Source: an uncultured bacterium (GTDB lineage Bacteria > Acidobacteriota > Thermoanaerobaculia > Multivoradales > JAHEKO01). Taken from it: a DNA stretch of 13,606 bases. Of the stretch, positions 13,080 to 13,606 are shown one piece after another. Position numbers and translations under genes: made by a program. The first letter of the stretch is position 1. Every line of letters begins with the position of its first letter. The stretch lies in the NCBI GenBank assembly GCA_938016625.1, contig CALILB010000385.1, forward strand, positions 1 to 13,606. The letters are read 5' to 3'. The notes below the pieces were generated by a model. That model ran no database searches and had not been told where the DNA came from. It saw nothing but the letters and a program-made list of their open reading frames with translations.

Positions 13080-13082
13080 ATC
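13067..13082 (+). promoter_or_regulatory. Shine-Dalgarno and AUC start codon of infC
   Basis: AAAGGAG (13066-13072) is followed by 7 nt and then ATC (13080-13082), ideal spacing for a start. In this frame the last stop is TGA at 13056-13058, and no ATG, GTG or TTG occurs between it and the conserved IF3 N-terminus. The first in-frame ATG (13131) would remove part of the conserved domain. IF3 genes are known to use rare AUU-type starts for autoregulation. Confidence 0.7.
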
Positions 13083-13606
13083 AAACACTACAAGCAGTAC
13101 AAACAGGAAGAGAAGGTCCGCGTCAATCAAATGATTCGGAAGAGCCCGGTCCGGCTCATCGACGAGGACGGAACCCAATTGGGGATCGTGGCCCTCGATG
13201 AAGCGCGCACCAGGGCCAAGGAGAAAGGGCTCGATCTCGTCGAGGTCGGCGCGGGGGCCGATCCGCCTGTTGTCAGAATTCTCGATTGGGGGAAGCTCAA
13301 ATACGAACGGGAAAAGAAGGCGCGCGAATCACGCAAGAAGACTCACGTCATCGATGTCAAAGAGGTCAAGTACCGTCCCAACATCGACGAGCACGACTAC
13401 GACATCAAGACCCAGCGGGCGCGGCGCTTCTTGACCCAGGGCAAAAAGGTCAAGGTCACCATCTTCTTTCGCTACCGGCAGCTTCGCCGGCCGGAGCTCG
13501 GGGCCCAAATCCTGGACAAGGTGGTCGAGCAGACTGCCGATATCGCCGCCGTCGAATCTCGAACCAGTCTCGACGGTCGACGGATGGTGATGGTCCTGGC
13601 GCCGAC
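13080..13606 (+). CDS. infC: Translation initiation factor IF-3 (3' end cut by window)
   Basis: The frame gives 175 residues, almost the whole protein, since IF3 is usually 175-180. The N-terminal domain shows RVNQMIRKSPVRLIDEDGTQ then LGIV, DLVEV, PPVVRILDWGK and the linker KYEREKKARESRKK. The C-terminal domain shows KEVKYRPNIDEHDYDIK, ARRFL.QGKKVKVTIFF, and RPELG. The usual FRGRE motif reads FRYRQ here. IF3 binds the 30S subunit, prevents 50S joining and rejects non-canonical start codons. The gene seems to begin with ATC, with a strong Shine-Dalgarno upstream, so IF3 would limit its own synthesis. rpmI and rplT commonly follow infC and would be expected beyond the window. A structured leader precedes it. 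Confidence 0.95.
   Translation, partial: MKHYKQYKQEEKVRVNQMIRKSPVRLIDEDGTQLGIVALDEARTRAKEKGLDLVEVGAGADPPVVRILDWGKLKYEREKKARESRKKTHVIDVKEVKYRPNIDEHDYDIKTQRARRFLTQGKKVKVTIFFRYRQLRRPELGAQILDKVVEQTADIAAVESRTSLDGRRMVMVLAP

Overview
This window is a GC-rich stretch of bacterial chromosome with housekeeping and accessory metabolic genes packed on both strands. It holds eleven convincing protein genes that are complete or nearly so, plus a partial gene at the left edge. No rRNA, tRNA, CRISPR array, transposase or phage gene was seen. The mixture (ergothioneine-type EgtB, DUF1684, a GspG-like pilin behind a sigma-54 type promoter, and an IF3 with the variant motif FRYRQLRRPELG) suits a soil or marine Gram-negative lineage such as Acidobacteriota. 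That placement is inference only; a deltaproteobacterial-type lineage fits almost as well.

Left part (1-2444, all minus strand): a DUF1684 secreted protein, then a 99-bp near-perfect inverted repeat that looks like a REP/MITE-type element, then a flavin reductase of the ferredoxin-NADP reductase superfamily, then the start of a PilZ-domain protein cut by the window edge. A perfect 20-bp palindrome containing the CRP-type core TGTGA-N6-TCACA lies just upstream of the reductase.

Folate/pterin block (2542-4230, plus strand): a PTR1-like short-chain dehydrogenase, a FolB/FolX-type dihydroneopterin enzyme and FolK form a tightly overlapping operon. Two of the three carry substitutions at normally conserved active-site positions: His for the catalytic Tyr in the SDR, and Asp and Cys for His115 and Arg121 in FolK. 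A long stem-loop over the folK stop codon separates this operon from a convergent four-helix membrane protein.

Middle (4275-8546): the membrane protein and a type II secretion/type IV pilin-like protein lie on the minus strand. The pilin has a sigma-54 promoter with TGTCA half-sites at enhancer distance. Divergent from it is a 957-residue secreted fusion of a phytase-like beta-propeller, a YhcR-type OB-fold and an endonuclease/exonuclease/phosphatase nuclease, which suggests scavenging of phosphorus from extracellular DNA or organic phosphate.

Right part (8554-12769): a class V PLP enzyme resembling the sulfurase domain of molybdenum-cofactor sulfurase is divergent from an operon of an AstE/AspA-type zinc hydrolase and EgtB. 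The three together suggest a sulfur-transfer or thiohistidine (ergothioneine-like) pathway with unusual partner enzymes.

Right edge (12770-13606): a 310-bp leader with possible structure precedes infC, which appears to start at a non-canonical AUC codon, the hallmark of IF3 autoregulation.
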